NCBI RefSeq assembly: GCF_904848625.1
Contig: NZ_CAJHCP010000004.1
Location: forward strand, 1-64,000
Length of the DNA: 64,000 nucleotides
Reading direction: 5' to 3'
DNA from: Paraburkholderia metrosideri
GTDB taxonomy: Bacteria; Pseudomonadota; Gammaproteobacteria; Burkholderiales; Burkholderiaceae
The first letter of the stretch is position 1. Each line of letters opens with the position of its first letter. The position numbers and the translations under genes are program-made. Shown here piece after piece: positions 43,016-52,440 of the stretch. The notes beneath the pieces are model-generated. The model made no database searches. It saw nothing but the letters and a program-made list of their open reading frames with translations, and had not been told where the DNA came from.

Positions 43016-43969
43016 ATGAAAGCCGCTGTTGTTAAGGGCATGGGCGAACGCCCTGTTTATGGAGAATTCGACGAGCCCACGGCTGCCGAGGGCCATTGTC
43101 TGATCAATGTCACGGCGTCCTCGCTCAGTCACGTCACCCGGGCGAGAGCCGCCGGCTCGCACTATTCGTCGGCACAGAGCTATCCATTCGTTGCCGGTGT
43201 CGACGGCACGGGGCGGCTGGAAAACGGCCAACGCGTGTACTTCTTCAAACCGCGCGCCCCGTTCGGGGCGATGGCCGAACGCAGTCTGGTGCCGCAAGCG
43301 CAGTGCATTGCGTTACCCGATGCATTGGACGACGTCACCGCAGCCGCCATCGCGATTCCGGGCATGTCGTCGTGGGCAGCGCTCGTTGAGCGCGCCCGCT
43401 TCGCAGCGGGCGAAACCGTGTTGATCAACGGCGCGACCGGCACCTCGGGGAGGCTCGCGGTGCAGATCGCAAAACACCTTGGCGCAGCGCACATTATCGT
43501 GACTGGCCGCAACGCCGCCGCGCTCGAATCGTTGAAGCTTGCGGGCGCCGACATCACGATTTCGTTGGAGCAAAGCAAGGATAGCCTGATAGAAGCCTTC
43601 GAATCGCAATTTCACCGTGGCGTGGATGTAGTACTGGATTATCTGTGGGGAACGAGTGCCGAGTCGCTGCTATTCGCTGCGGCACGCGCAGTGGCGGATG
43701 ACTACCCTGTCCGCTTTGTGCAGATCGGCGCGATCAGCGGGCCTGATATCAAACTGCCCGCCGCCGTGCTCCGCTCGAAAGCCATTACATTGCTGGGCAG
43801 CGGCATTGGGAGCATCCCGTTAATGCGGCTATTCGATGCGATGAAAAAAGTATTCGATGCGGCCGTGCCCGCCGGACTGCAAGTCGCGACGCAGACCTTC
43901 CCGCTTGCCGAGTTGAGTGCCCACTGGGAAAACACAGACCGTCTTTCCCGGACCGTTTTTATTCCATGA
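43016..43969 (+). CDS. quinone oxidoreductase-like MDR protein
   Basis: A 317-residue zinc-free medium-chain dehydrogenase/reductase. The N-terminal GroES-like domain lacks the catalytic zinc cysteines. The Rossmann motif is GATGTSGRLAVQIAKHLGA, with the NADPH-favouring TGRN after the second strand. It has a strong ribosome site (AAGGAG). Members reduce quinones or enones with NADPH. The context with an AraC regulator suggests a stress- or xenobiotic-inducible enzyme. Confidence 0.87.
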   Translation: MKAAVVKGMGERPVYGEFDEPTAAEGHCLINVTASSLSHVTRARAAGSHYSSAQSYPFVAGVDGTGRLENGQRVYFFKPRAPFGAMAERSLVPQAQCIALPDALDDVTAAAIAIPGMSSWAALVERARFAAGETVLINGATGTSGRLAVQIAKHLGAAHIIVTGRNAAALESLKLAGADITISLEQSKDSLIEAFESQFHRGVDVVLDYLWGTSAESLLFAAARAVADDYPVRFVQIGAISGPDIKLPAAVLRSKAITLLGSGIGSIPLMRLFDAMKKVFDAAVPAGLQVATQTFPLAELSAHWENTDRLSRTVFIP

Positions 43970-44037
43970 CCGTAGCGATACGGGGCACCACACACAGCAC
44001 ATGAGGCAGGAACCCATTCAACGCAAGCGCCCTTCGT

Positions 44038-44841
44038 TCAACGCGGGAAATAGATGGCGATAAATCCAGGTGTCTGGTTCGTGGCGCCGCTCACTGGAAT
44101 ACCCTGTTCGACCAGCACGGTCTGATGCGCGGCGTTGTGATAGAGCTTCAACCGGATAATCTGCGGCGTGGCGGGCTGGCTCATGTCGAGATAGCCGTCG
44201 GTCGACAATAACGACGCAGCCTGTGCCGCGTTGAAGCTCTGGCCGATTGTCGTGACCGTTGTCGACGGATTGCCGTCGAATACGTTATCGGAAAAGCTGC
44301 CGTCTGCATTGACTATCAAGGTCGAAGAAGGCGACGGCGCACCTTCCGCCTTCGCGCCGCAATTCTCCCAGCCGTCGAATACGGCAGCGCTTGCACCAAG
44401 CGTCGTCCAATCCGCGGATGGCGTGGCCGATACGCTCCACGTGTTATCCAGCAACGCAGCCACGCTCTTGATGTTGACACCGGCGTTCACGCCGGTCACC
44501 GTGCCAATGCTATTGGTGGGTGCCGACACGCATGCAACGCCACTACCCGACGTGGTCGTGGACAGATGCATCGACACAAGCGAATTATTTCCCGCCACCA
44601 GCAGCGGCGCGACGACTGGACTGACCAGCATCGCGTTGGTCGTCGTCGTGGCGGGGATGACCGACAGCGAGGCTGCGTTGACCGAGCCGAGCGTGAGGCT
44701 GTTCTGATAAACCGACGCACTCGGCGGCGCGGGGGGCGTGCCAGCCGTACCCGAACCGCCGTCTCCTCCACCGCCGCCGCACGCTGCGAGCAGCAGCGCG
44801 ACGGCGTACATCACGGAGTTCCCTCTGACAGTCTGCGTCAT
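44038..44841 (-). CDS. lipoprotein of unknown function
   Basis: A 267-residue lipoprotein with signal sequence and lipobox LLAAC followed by a glycine-rich stretch. The mature part is rich in Ser, Thr, Ala, Val and Asn, suggesting an all-beta extracytoplasmic fold. It has two cysteines that may pair. AAGG stands about eight bases before the ATG at 44841, favouring it over a GTG 21 bases upstream. It lies 42 bases downstream of the large alpha/beta-hydrolase lipoprotein gene and is probably in the same transcript. Confidence 0.75.
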   Translation of the reverse strand: MTQTVRGNSVMYAVALLLAACGGGGGDGGSGTAGTPPAPPSASVYQNSLTLGSVNAASLSVIPATTTTNAMLVSPVVAPLLVAGNNSLVSMHLSTTTSGSGVACVSAPTNSIGTVTGVNAGVNIKSVAALLDNTWSVSATPSADWTTLGASAAVFDGWENCGAKAEGAPSPSSTLIVNADGSFSDNVFDGNPSTTVTTIGQSFNAAQAASLLSTDGYLDMSQPATPQIIRLKLYHNAAHQTVLVEQGIPVSGATNQTPGFIAIYFPR

Positions 44842-44883
44842 GGCGGTAGCCTTATCAATCACGCTGTACCGCAGATCACGGTA

Positions 44884-47151
44884 TCAAGGTTGCGGCAACA
44901 ACGTCGCGGAAATGCTCGCTGCGTTCGCAATGAACACGTTAGTGGCATCGTCCTGCAACAGATAACCCTGCGTCACCAGCGTATTAGCCGCAGTCGCCAC
45001 TGCCGTCTGATACTTCGACCGGCTGCCACCATACAGCGTTTGCAGCGTCGCCCGTGTATCGCTGCCGCCAGCCTGCGCAGCGGCATTCACCGCGAGCGGA
45101 ATCGCCGCGCCGTTCGAAATGCAGCCGTCGCCGATTGCGTGCCCCGCGCCGCGATAATTCCAGCCGGTGTAAGTAGCGAGCGGCACGCTGACATCCGGCA
45201 CCAGCACGCCGGTCGTCTCATTACCGTTGGTATCCACCTTGGGCACGAGAATGGTGTAGGCCTGCGCCGTGTTCACGACAGGAACCGCATTGCTATAGTC
45301 GGTCACGAACAGCTGGTTGTATTCGCCGTTAAAGGTCAGTTGCAAAGGCGTGGGCGTGGCCGCCGGACCGCTCGGCACTGTCACGTTAGCCAGCGACGGG
45401 AAGCCTACTGTGGCCTGAGTCGGCGCCACCAGATTGCCCGAGGCAACCGTCGGGTATTGCGATGCCGGCGGTTGCGCACCGGTGCCGACCCACTTGACCA
45501 GCGCCGGAATCAGCGCGCGCTCCACGGGCGTTTCTTCAACCGGCGAGCCCGGCAACTGACACTGGCTGCCCGCCGTGGGCACGATGAAGTTACCGGTCGT
45601 CACGCCACTACCGCCGCCATGCTGCGTGCCCGGCACCAGGTAGTAACGTACATTCGACGGCAACTGGATGTCGTTGCCGCGTCCGTCCGTCACGACGAGC
45701 GATGCTGCGCCGCCCCACCATTCGAACGCGCCGTCGAGCTGCATGATCTTCGGACAGGTGTTGGTCACCGTGCACTGCTTGAGCAGACCGTCACTCACGC
45801 CGCTAACCGGATCGGTCATGGTCGCGTACGTGAATGGGAACTGGAAGCCCGGCATGAAGTGATCTTCGTGCTGCTTCGACCAGCGGCCAGGCTGTGCAAA
45901 GGCTGCATTGGTCCACGTACGGCGCGCGGCCGAAATGATCGGGAACATGCCGTCGAACACGATCTTGCCGTTCGTATCCACATTGAAGCCTTGATACAGG
46001 AAGTCCTTCATGAAACGGCCCGACTGCGATATGCCCTCGCCAATGGCAATGTCGAAGTTCGTCGTCGTCGAGCACGTCGTCGCGACACAACCCGCCTGCT
46101 TCAGATCGTTCAGCGGATTGGCGGCGCCTGATGCATCGGTCGCATCGTAACGAAGGAATGACACCAGATCGCGCAATGCCGCGAATCCGATACCGTCGAC
46201 AGTCGGCGCGGCCGCCTGATACACGAAGCTGTAAATCGTCCCGGCGTCGGGCGGCACCTGGGTGCCGTTGGGTCCGGGCACCGTGGCGGGCGGCGTGAAC
46301 GTCACCGAGTAATTGCCTTCATAAACGTTGTTCGGCGTGCTCGTGTAGCTCCACGTCGATACCGGCACCGAAGGCGCCGTATAGTTTTCGAAGCCGCCGG
46401 GAATGCTGCCATACGAGGTCAGCCACGATTGCCGCGCGGTGAACGTGACCGACGTCTTGTCGTTGAGATTGGCTGGTGCGTACGTCAACGGAATCGTGGT
46501 AGCAGGGCCGCCCGCATAGTCGGGGATAAATTCTTCGCGGCTCAACCCGGTCATCGGCGTGCCGTCCTTGTTGGTCGCAACGGGGAAGCTCGCGCCGAGC
46601 AGCCCAGCGCCCGCGAGCGTGCTATTGCCCGTGAGCGGAACATCGCCTTGCCAGCCGCTCCATAGAACCGTATAGCCGTTGCGCAGCAGTGATGGAAAGC
46701 TCGACGATGGCGCCGCGCCGGTATCGAGCGCGCCGCCGCCGACAAATGACGCCGCGCCGATCTTGCTGCCGCGATTCACGACGTCATAGAACAGCACGCG
46801 CTTGGCAGCGGACGCGCTTTGCGGCCGCAGGATCACGACGTCGGTCGAATAAGCGACGAAACCGTCGCTGCCTACCGGCGCGTTCTTGATGTTCACGATG
46901 CCCGCATTGAGCGGATTGTTTGGATCGAGCTCTCCGTGCACGACCGCGGTGATCACCTGATAAGGACCCGCTGCGCCTGCCGGTGTCGCGCCGCCGAAGG
47001 CCGGCGCGCTCGAAAGGATCTGAAAGCTCTTGATGAAACCTGCGCCGTGAGACACAGGGGCGGGCGGCGTAATGCTGTCATTTCCGCAGCCGCCGATCAG
47101 CGCGATCGCTACACCGACTCCCACCGATACCGCTACCGATTGCACCTTCAT
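44884..47151 (-). CDS. exported alpha/beta-hydrolase-domain lipoprotein
   Basis: A 755-residue lipoprotein (lipobox LIGGC, mature start CGNDSITPP). It belongs with the large alpha/beta hydrolase-domain proteins of unknown substrate seen in many Proteobacteria. The probable nucleophile is the serine in GEGISQSGRFMKDF, and a histidine follows later (VPGTQHGGGSG). The start at 47151 has a strong GGAGG ribosome site; the frame upstream is not needed. It could hydrolyse esters or polymer-derived oligomers outside the cytoplasm. The GntR gene is divergent. Confidence 0.82.
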   Translation of the reverse strand: MKVQSVAVSVGVGVAIALIGGCGNDSITPPAPVSHGAGFIKSFQILSSAPAFGGATPAGAAGPYQVITAVVHGELDPNNPLNAGIVNIKNAPVGSDGFVAYSTDVVILRPQSASAAKRVLFYDVVNRGSKIGAASFVGGGALDTGAAPSSSFPSLLRNGYTVLWSGWQGDVPLTGNSTLAGAGLLGASFPVATNKDGTPMTGLSREEFIPDYAGGPATTIPLTYAPANLNDKTSVTFTARQSWLTSYGSIPGGFENYTAPSVPVSTWSYTSTPNNVYEGNYSVTFTPPATVPGPNGTQVPPDAGTIYSFVYQAAAPTVDGIGFAALRDLVSFLRYDATDASGAANPLNDLKQAGCVATTCSTTTNFDIAIGEGISQSGRFMKDFLYQGFNVDTNGKIVFDGMFPIISAARRTWTNAAFAQPGRWSKQHEDHFMPGFQFPFTYATMTDPVSGVSDGLLKQCTVTNTCPKIMQLDGAFEWWGGAASLVVTDGRGNDIQLPSNVRYYLVPGTQHGGGSGVTTGNFIVPTAGSQCQLPGSPVEETPVERALIPALVKWVGTGAQPPASQYPTVASGNLVAPTQATVGFPSLANVTVPSGPAATPTPLQLTFNGEYNQLFVTDYSNAVPVVNTAQAYTILVPKVDTNGNETTGVLVPDVSVPLATYTGWNYRGAGHAIGDGCISNGAAIPLAVNAAAQAGGSDTRATLQTLYGGSRSKYQTAVATAANTLVTQGYLLQDDATNVFIANAASISATLLPQP

Positions 47152-47391
47152 GATCAGGTCCTCCGACACGGTCAAGGAACAGGAATATGCGCGTATGGAA
47201 TGGACGAAATCACAAGGCGATCGCAGCAGATATGCGGGGAAGCCCTGTCAGTATTTCGTAAATAGTCTATTTTTATATTTATAGCCTGCGTACGTATTTA
47301 TAATTCGCCAGACACCGTTCTCAACTATCGTTTACGCGTACAGTGACGTCGCGCTCGTTGTGGTCAACCCGATTCCGTAGGGAGTCCAAAC

Positions 47392-48057
47392 ATGACAAAC
47401 AGGCTCACGCTTGCAGATCAACTGAGGGAATCCATTGAAGAAGCCATTGCGACCGGCGATCTTCCGCCCGGCGCGCGGCTCGATGAAGCCGAGCTGATCG
47501 CGCGTTTCGATGTATCGCGCACCCCCGTGCGGGAAGCGCTGCTGCAACTCGCGGCAGCGGGCATGGTGGAGATGCGGCCAAGGCACGGGGCAGTGGTCGC
47601 CAAAATCAGCCTGCCCAGGTTGATCGAGATGTTCGAAGTCATGGCCGAACTGGAAGCAATGTCCAGCCGCCTGGCGGCGCGGCGCATGGACGCGCAGGAA
47701 CTGGAAGCGTTGCGCGTCGCGCATGTCGAATGTCAGAACGCACGCGACGCCGGTAACCCCGACGAGTACTTCCATCTGAACGAGCGCTTTCATTGCCTGA
47801 TTTATCAGGGCAGTCACAACAGCTTCCTGCATGACCAGGCGAGAGCGCTGCATAAGCTGTTGCGCCCTTACCGGCGTCTGCAATTGCGCGTCAAAGGACG
47901 GGTTGCCGCATCGTTCGACGAGCACCAGGCAGTCGTGGATGCACTCGCCGCAGGCGACGGCGACGCAGCAGCCGCTGCGCTGAGAGGCCATATCCTGGTT
48001 CAGGGGGAACGGTTCGGCGACCTGATTGCGGCACTCGCACAAGTCGGCGCGGAGTAA
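47392..48057 (+). CDS. GntR family regulator, FCD subfamily
   Basis: A 221-residue regulator. The N-terminal winged helix-turn-helix (LADQLRESIEEAIATGDLPPGARL, RFDVSRTPVREALLQLAAAGMVE) is GntR type. The C-terminal helical FCD domain has the metal/ligand residues in EYFHLNERFHCLIYQGSHNSFL. These regulators bind carboxylic acid effectors. An AT-rich region of about 90 bases (47250-47330) separates it from the divergent lipoprotein gene and may hold its operator, though I see no exact palindrome. Confidence 0.88.
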   Translation: MTNRLTLADQLRESIEEAIATGDLPPGARLDEAELIARFDVSRTPVREALLQLAAAGMVEMRPRHGAVVAKISLPRLIEMFEVMAELEAMSSRLAARRMDAQELEALRVAHVECQNARDAGNPDEYFHLNERFHCLIYQGSHNSFLHDQARALHKLLRPYRRLQLRVKGRVAASFDEHQAVVDALAAGDGDAAAAALRGHILVQGERFGDLIAALAQVGAE

Positions 48058-48343
48058 CGGTTACGCAAGGTCGCGCAAGCTCACGTAAGGTCACGGCCTT
48101 CAGCCAACCGGCCGCTCCCCTCCTCATCGCATTGACCACGCATGCGAGGGCAAAAGATGCGCGCAATTCGGTCGCATGCTTTCACTTTGCTTTTTTTTCG
48201 GCCTACACTGAATTCCAGAGTTCTCTTCTCTTCACCTCACCCGCTGCCTGTCTTCGGTAACAGATGCTTTTGTCGTACTCCGCGAACCGAAGCAGCCGAG
48301 TCGGTTCGTGCCCAGAACACCATTTGAAACGGGACGACTCATC

Positions 48344-49801
48344 ATGGCTGATACAAGCTACATGGCACGGAAATCCGTCGCCGATATTGTGGGGAGCGCC
48401 GATGCTGAGGGGCACTCACTGTCGAAAACGCTGGGCGCCACCAGTATTACCGCGATGGGAATCGGCGCCATTATCGGCGCGGGCATCTTTGTGCTGACCG
48501 GCACCGCGGCCGCACAATTCGCGGGCCCAGGCATCATGCTGTCGTTCGTACTCGGCGGCATAGCATGCGCATTCGTCGGCTTGTGCTACTCGGAACTCGC
48601 GGCGATGCTGCCGGTATGCGGCAGCAGCTACACCTACACGTATGCCACCCTGGGTGAGATCTTCGCGTGGATCATCGGCTGGGATCTGATTCTCGAATAT
48701 GCGATGGGCGCGGCTACGGTGGCAGTCGGCTGGTCGGGCTATGTTGTGAGTCTGTTGCGTAATATCGGCCTCGAGATCCCGCCCGTGATGGCCGCCGCGC
48801 CCGGTACCGTCATCAAGCTCGCCGACGGCACCACGACTACCGGCATCATCAATCTGCCCGCAATATTGATCATCGCGATCCTGACCACGCTGCTCGTGCT
48901 CGGCACCAAGGAATCCGCGCGCCTCAACAACGTCATGGTGGCCGTCAAACTGGTCGTGGTGGTGGCCTTCATCGCGCTTGGCGTATTTTTTATCAAACCG
49001 GAAAACTGGCACCCGTTTATTCCGGCGAATACGGGCGAATTTGGTCACTTCGGCATGAGCGGGATTCTGCGTGGCTCGGCCGTCGTGTTCTTCGCGTTCA
49101 TTGGTTTCGATGCAGTATCCACGGCCGCGCAGGAGGCAAAGAAGCCGCAACGTGACATGCCGATCGGCATCCTGGGATCGCTGGTCATTTGCACGGTGCT
49201 ATACATTCTGGTGGCAGGCGTGCTGACCGGACTCGTGCCTTATGCGCAGTTGAATGTGCCTGATCCGATTGCCAAAGGGGTGGACGCCATTGGCCTTAAC
49301 TGGTTCTCCATTCTGATCAAGATCGGCGCGCTAACCGGATTAACCACCGTGATTCTCGTGCTGCTATACGGTCAAAGCCGCATCTTCTTCACGATGTCTC
49401 AAGATGGTTTATTGCCGCCGCTTTTTGCACGGGTTCATCCGCGTCTTCAGACGCCTTACCTGAGCCAGATCCTGATCGGCACGATTGTCGCGATCGTGGC
49501 GGCGCTGACACCGATCGGCGTACTGGGAGAAATGGTCAGCATCGGTACGCTGTTCGCGTTCATCCTCGTATGCGGCGCGGTGATCTATCTGCGGCGCAGC
49601 GATTCCAATGCGATGCGTCCGTTCCGCGTGCCGGGGGTGCCGATCGTGCCGGTTCTCGGCATCCTGTTCTGTTTGCTGCTGATGGTGGGACTGCCGCTCG
49701 TCACCTGGTTGCGACTCGTCGTGTGGCTGGTGATCGGCATGGTCATCTATCTTTCGTACGGCCGGAATCATTCGAAGCTTCGTTTTCCCGAACGCCACTA
49801 G
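48344..49801 (+). CDS. APC family amino-acid permease
   Basis: A 485-residue protein with 12 predicted membrane segments. Segment 1 carries the APC substrate-binding signature GIGAIIGAGIFVLTG, and segment 6 carries FFAFIGFDAVSTAAQEAKKPQRDMP. It resembles cationic or basic amino-acid transporters (CAT/YfnA type). MADTSYMARK at 48344 is preferred over an ATG 36 bases upstream. Its 3' end overlaps the convergent DUF1697 gene by 59 bases. Confidence 0.87.
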   Translation: MADTSYMARKSVADIVGSADAEGHSLSKTLGATSITAMGIGAIIGAGIFVLTGTAAAQFAGPGIMLSFVLGGIACAFVGLCYSELAAMLPVCGSSYTYTYATLGEIFAWIIGWDLILEYAMGAATVAVGWSGYVVSLLRNIGLEIPPVMAAAPGTVIKLADGTTTTGIINLPAILIIAILTTLLVLGTKESARLNNVMVAVKLVVVVAFIALGVFFIKPENWHPFIPANTGEFGHFGMSGILRGSAVVFFAFIGFDAVSTAAQEAKKPQRDMPIGILGSLVICTVLYILVAGVLTGLVPYAQLNVPDPIAKGVDAIGLNWFSILIKIGALTGLTTVILVLLYGQSRIFFTMSQDGLLPPLFARVHPRLQTPYLSQILIGTIVAIVAALTPIGVLGEMVSIGTLFAFILVCGAVIYLRRSDSNAMRPFRVPGVPIVPVLGILFCLLLMVGLPLVTWLRLVVWLVIGMVIYLSYGRNHSKLRFPERH

Positions 49802-50303
49802 TGGCCCACTCGACGAGGGTCGCCACCGTATTCATATTGCGCGCAGTGCCGTTTTTCGCGGCCGGGATTTTCAGCTTCGACCTGGCGATCCCGTTGCTGT
49901 AGTGCACGTAAATCTCACGAGCGCCGAGCGCAAGCTCCTCGTCTTGTAGACCGCTCACGTGACTTGCCGTATCGGCGGGGGGCGGCTCGTCGAGAAAGAT
50001 CGCAACCGTTCGATTCGGCGCAGCGGATTTGAACGGATTGCCGGCAAGCACCGCGGCCAGCTCTGCGCCGCTCCGTATCGCAACGCCAACGGGTTTGCCC
50101 GCATAGGCCATCAGCCGCTCTTCGAGGCGCCTCTTCAACGACGCTTCACCCAGCCTGCTATCCAGCACCACGTTCCCGCTCGCGATGTAGGTTCGCACAT
50201 CGGTGCAGCCAATCGATTCACACATGGCCCGCAGTTCGGCCATCGGAAGTTTGCCTGTGCCGCCCACATTCACAGCGCGTAAAAAAGCAACGTATCGAGT
50301 CAT
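49743..50303 (-). CDS. DUF1697 family protein
   Basis: A 186-residue protein with the DUF1697 N-terminal signature (TRYVAFLRAVNVGGTGKLPMAELR, YIASGNVVLDS) and C-terminal RSKLKIPAAKNGTARNMNTV. The function of the family is not known. Its 3' end runs 59 bases into the permease gene on the other strand, an antisense overlap that leaves no room for a terminator. Confidence 0.85.
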   Translation of the reverse strand: MTRYVAFLRAVNVGGTGKLPMAELRAMCESIGCTDVRTYIASGNVVLDSRLGEASLKRRLEERLMAYAGKPVGVAIRSGAELAAVLAGNPFKSAAPNRTVAIFLDEPPPADTASHVSGLQDEELALGAREIYVHYSNGIARSKLKIPAAKNGTARNMNTVATLVEWATSGVRENEASNDSGRTKDR

Positions 50304-51162
50304 CGGATAAGGCCAACCCCAGTGGATAGTGACGGGTTTGCGCGGTGCATCCTGATCGTGCTGCGCGGTTGCCTCGCGTGGCGGCGAACAGAGCCGCTCG
50401 TGTGATTCATGCCGGCGGTCCTGCAGAACTCACCTGCGCTCCATCCACGGAACGGGAATTGCTAAAGGGGCACGGGGTTCTTTCACACGCGACGGCTCAT
50501 TAGAGTCATTCATCATTCCCGGACACGCGCGCTTGTCTGCTATGGTGACTGTCGAAAAAAGATCTCCATCATTTCAGAAAGCTATTCGTCAGGTTTGGAC
50601 CGATCTGCAATAACGCGACACGCCACTATTGAGAATGAATAAAAGAACTTCTCCCTGCCGATCGACATGAACGACATGAACGACCAACCCGTCGAGATGT
50701 AACGGAGTCTTTCTGACAACGACAATGTTGCAACCATGTAACTCAAGGCTCGCCCGAGCCAGGTACATTGATGCCATAACCCGTCTCATTCTTCAACCAC
50801 ACACGGCTACTCAGGCAATGATGAACAACACACGGCGTTTCAAAGCGGCCCGCGCGGCAGCCGTGCAGCAATTCGCAGGTCTTTCTGCGCGTCATATGCC
50901 GGGGTGGCTTTGCTGAAAGTTTACGGCTCGTTACGAAGTGCGGCTGCCGTTACGCACCGCAATCCACCGAACGTCATGCTGCTAACGTCGGCCACGGCGT
51001 GGCGCCGCCGTCGCGCCCGCCCGGCTTACGTTTTCATAACACGCACCCAGGGGCTGGCTCGATAGTGACAACGAATAAGAACCATGGCATTTTCCGGCAG
51101 TCCCGTCTGCGGACCTCGCCCCCACTACACATTAACGACAGCATCAGTTTTCGGAGAGTCTT
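50304..51162. other. long intergenic region upstream of efflux operon
   Basis: About 860 bases without a convincing gene. Short frames (for example 50725-50916) lack good ribosome sites. A tiny tandem repeat (GACATGAAC twice, about 50668-50685) lies within it. This region must contain the efflux operon promoter. No regulator gene for the efflux pump is adjacent, and no clear operator palindrome was seen. Confidence 0.35.
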
Positions 51163-52425
51163 ATGAGTGACACCGTGTCCAAGCAGCCAAAGCGCTCCCG
51201 ACGCGGGCTCATCGTGTTCGTGGTAATCGTGCTGGTGTTGATCGCGGTAGTCGCGGTCCACCTGCTGACCCGCAAGAAGCCCACACGCGACGTCGCGCCC
51301 ATCGTCGTCACGGTGTCGAGCGCAACGCTCGGTTCGATGCCGGTCACGTTGAGCGAACTCGGCACGGTCACCCCAACGGCAACCGTCACGGTATTGCCGC
51401 AACTGAGCGGCTATCTGACCGAGGTCGGTTATCACGAAGGCCAGGAAGTAAAGAAAGGCCAGTTCCTCGCGCAGATCGATCCGCGTCAGTATCAGATCAG
51501 CAAGCAGCAGGCTGAGGCGACCCTTGCCAAAGATCGCGCGACGCTGGCCCAGGCGCAGGCTGACCTGGTGCGCTACACGCAGTTGAATGAACGCAAGTCG
51601 ATCGCGCAGCAAACCTTCGCGGATCAGCAGTTCCTCGTGCAACAGGACGAAGCCGCGATCAAATCCGATCTCGCCAACATCGCCCAATTCGATCTCGACC
51701 TGACTTATTGCCGGATCACCGCACCGGTCGCGGGCAAGGTCGGTCTGCGTCTGGTCGATCCGGGCAACTACGTCACGGCGTCATCGAGCACCGGCATCGT
51801 GGTCATCACCACGGTCAAGCCGACTACCGTGCAGTTCACGGTGCCGCAAGATGCGCTGGCTTCCATCGTGCAACGCCTGAACGCCGGCGCCACGTTGCCG
51901 GTCACGGCCTATAGCAGCGACAACTCGCAGCAGATCGCCACCGGCACGCTGTACGCGCTCAGCAACCAGATGGCCACCGCAACCGGCACGGTCACGTTGC
52001 GGGCCACCTTCGCCAACGACGACGAAGCGCTCTTCCCCAACGAGTTCGTCAACGTGAAGCTGCTGGTCGATACCCTGCAGAACGCGGTGCTGGTGCCGAC
52101 GGCCGCCGTGCAAAGCGGCGCACCCGGCGACTTCGTGTATCTCGTGAACGCGAACAGCACGGTCTCGGTGCACAAGGTCAAACTCGGTCCGAGCGACGGC
52201 AAGAATACGGTGATCCTGTCTGGTCTGTCGCAGGGCAATCAGGTCGTCACGGACGGCACCGACCGTCTCAACGACGGCGCGAAGATCCAGCCGGCTGGCG
52301 CAAAACGGGCCGCAGGCGCGCGCGGCGCGTCTGGCGCTGCAGCGGCCTCCGAGCCTGCCTCCGAAGCCGCTTCCGGCGCGGCGGCAGCTTCCGCAGCCTC
52401 GTCCGCCGATGCGGCTTCGTCGTAG
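51163..52425 (+). CDS. mdtA: RND periplasmic adaptor (MdtA-like)
   Basis: A 420-residue membrane fusion protein. An N-terminal membrane anchor (LIVFVVIVLVLIAVVAVHLL) leads to a lipoyl/barrel-sandwich domain (QLSGYLTEVGYHEGQEVKKGQFLAQID), a helical hairpin, and a beta-barrel domain. The C-terminal tail is a low-complexity Ala/Ser/Glu repeat (about residues 385-420). GGAGAGTC precedes the ATG. It joins the two RND transporters (next genes, 15 bases on) to the outer-membrane channel. Confidence 0.9.
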   Translation: MSDTVSKQPKRSRRGLIVFVVIVLVLIAVVAVHLLTRKKPTRDVAPIVVTVSSATLGSMPVTLSELGTVTPTATVTVLPQLSGYLTEVGYHEGQEVKKGQFLAQIDPRQYQISKQQAEATLAKDRATLAQAQADLVRYTQLNERKSIAQQTFADQQFLVQQDEAAIKSDLANIAQFDLDLTYCRITAPVAGKVGLRLVDPGNYVTASSSTGIVVITTVKPTTVQFTVPQDALASIVQRLNAGATLPVTAYSSDNSQQIATGTLYALSNQMATATGTVTLRATFANDDEALFPNEFVNVKLLVDTLQNAVLVPTAAVQSGAPGDFVYLVNANSTVSVHKVKLGPSDGKNTVILSGLSQGNQVVTDGTDRLNDGAKIQPAGAKRAAGARGASGAAAASEPASEAASGAAAASAASSADAASS

Positions 52426-52440
52426 CAGGCCCGCTCGCCG

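Noticed and set aside
44566..46131. Plus-strand open frame of 521 codons
   Set aside because: It runs antisense to both lipoprotein genes, with an Arg/His-rich translation and no recognisable motif.
50725..50916. Small plus-strand gene in the long gap before the efflux operon
   Set aside because: It has no ribosome binding site and an Arg/Ala-rich translation without recognisable features.
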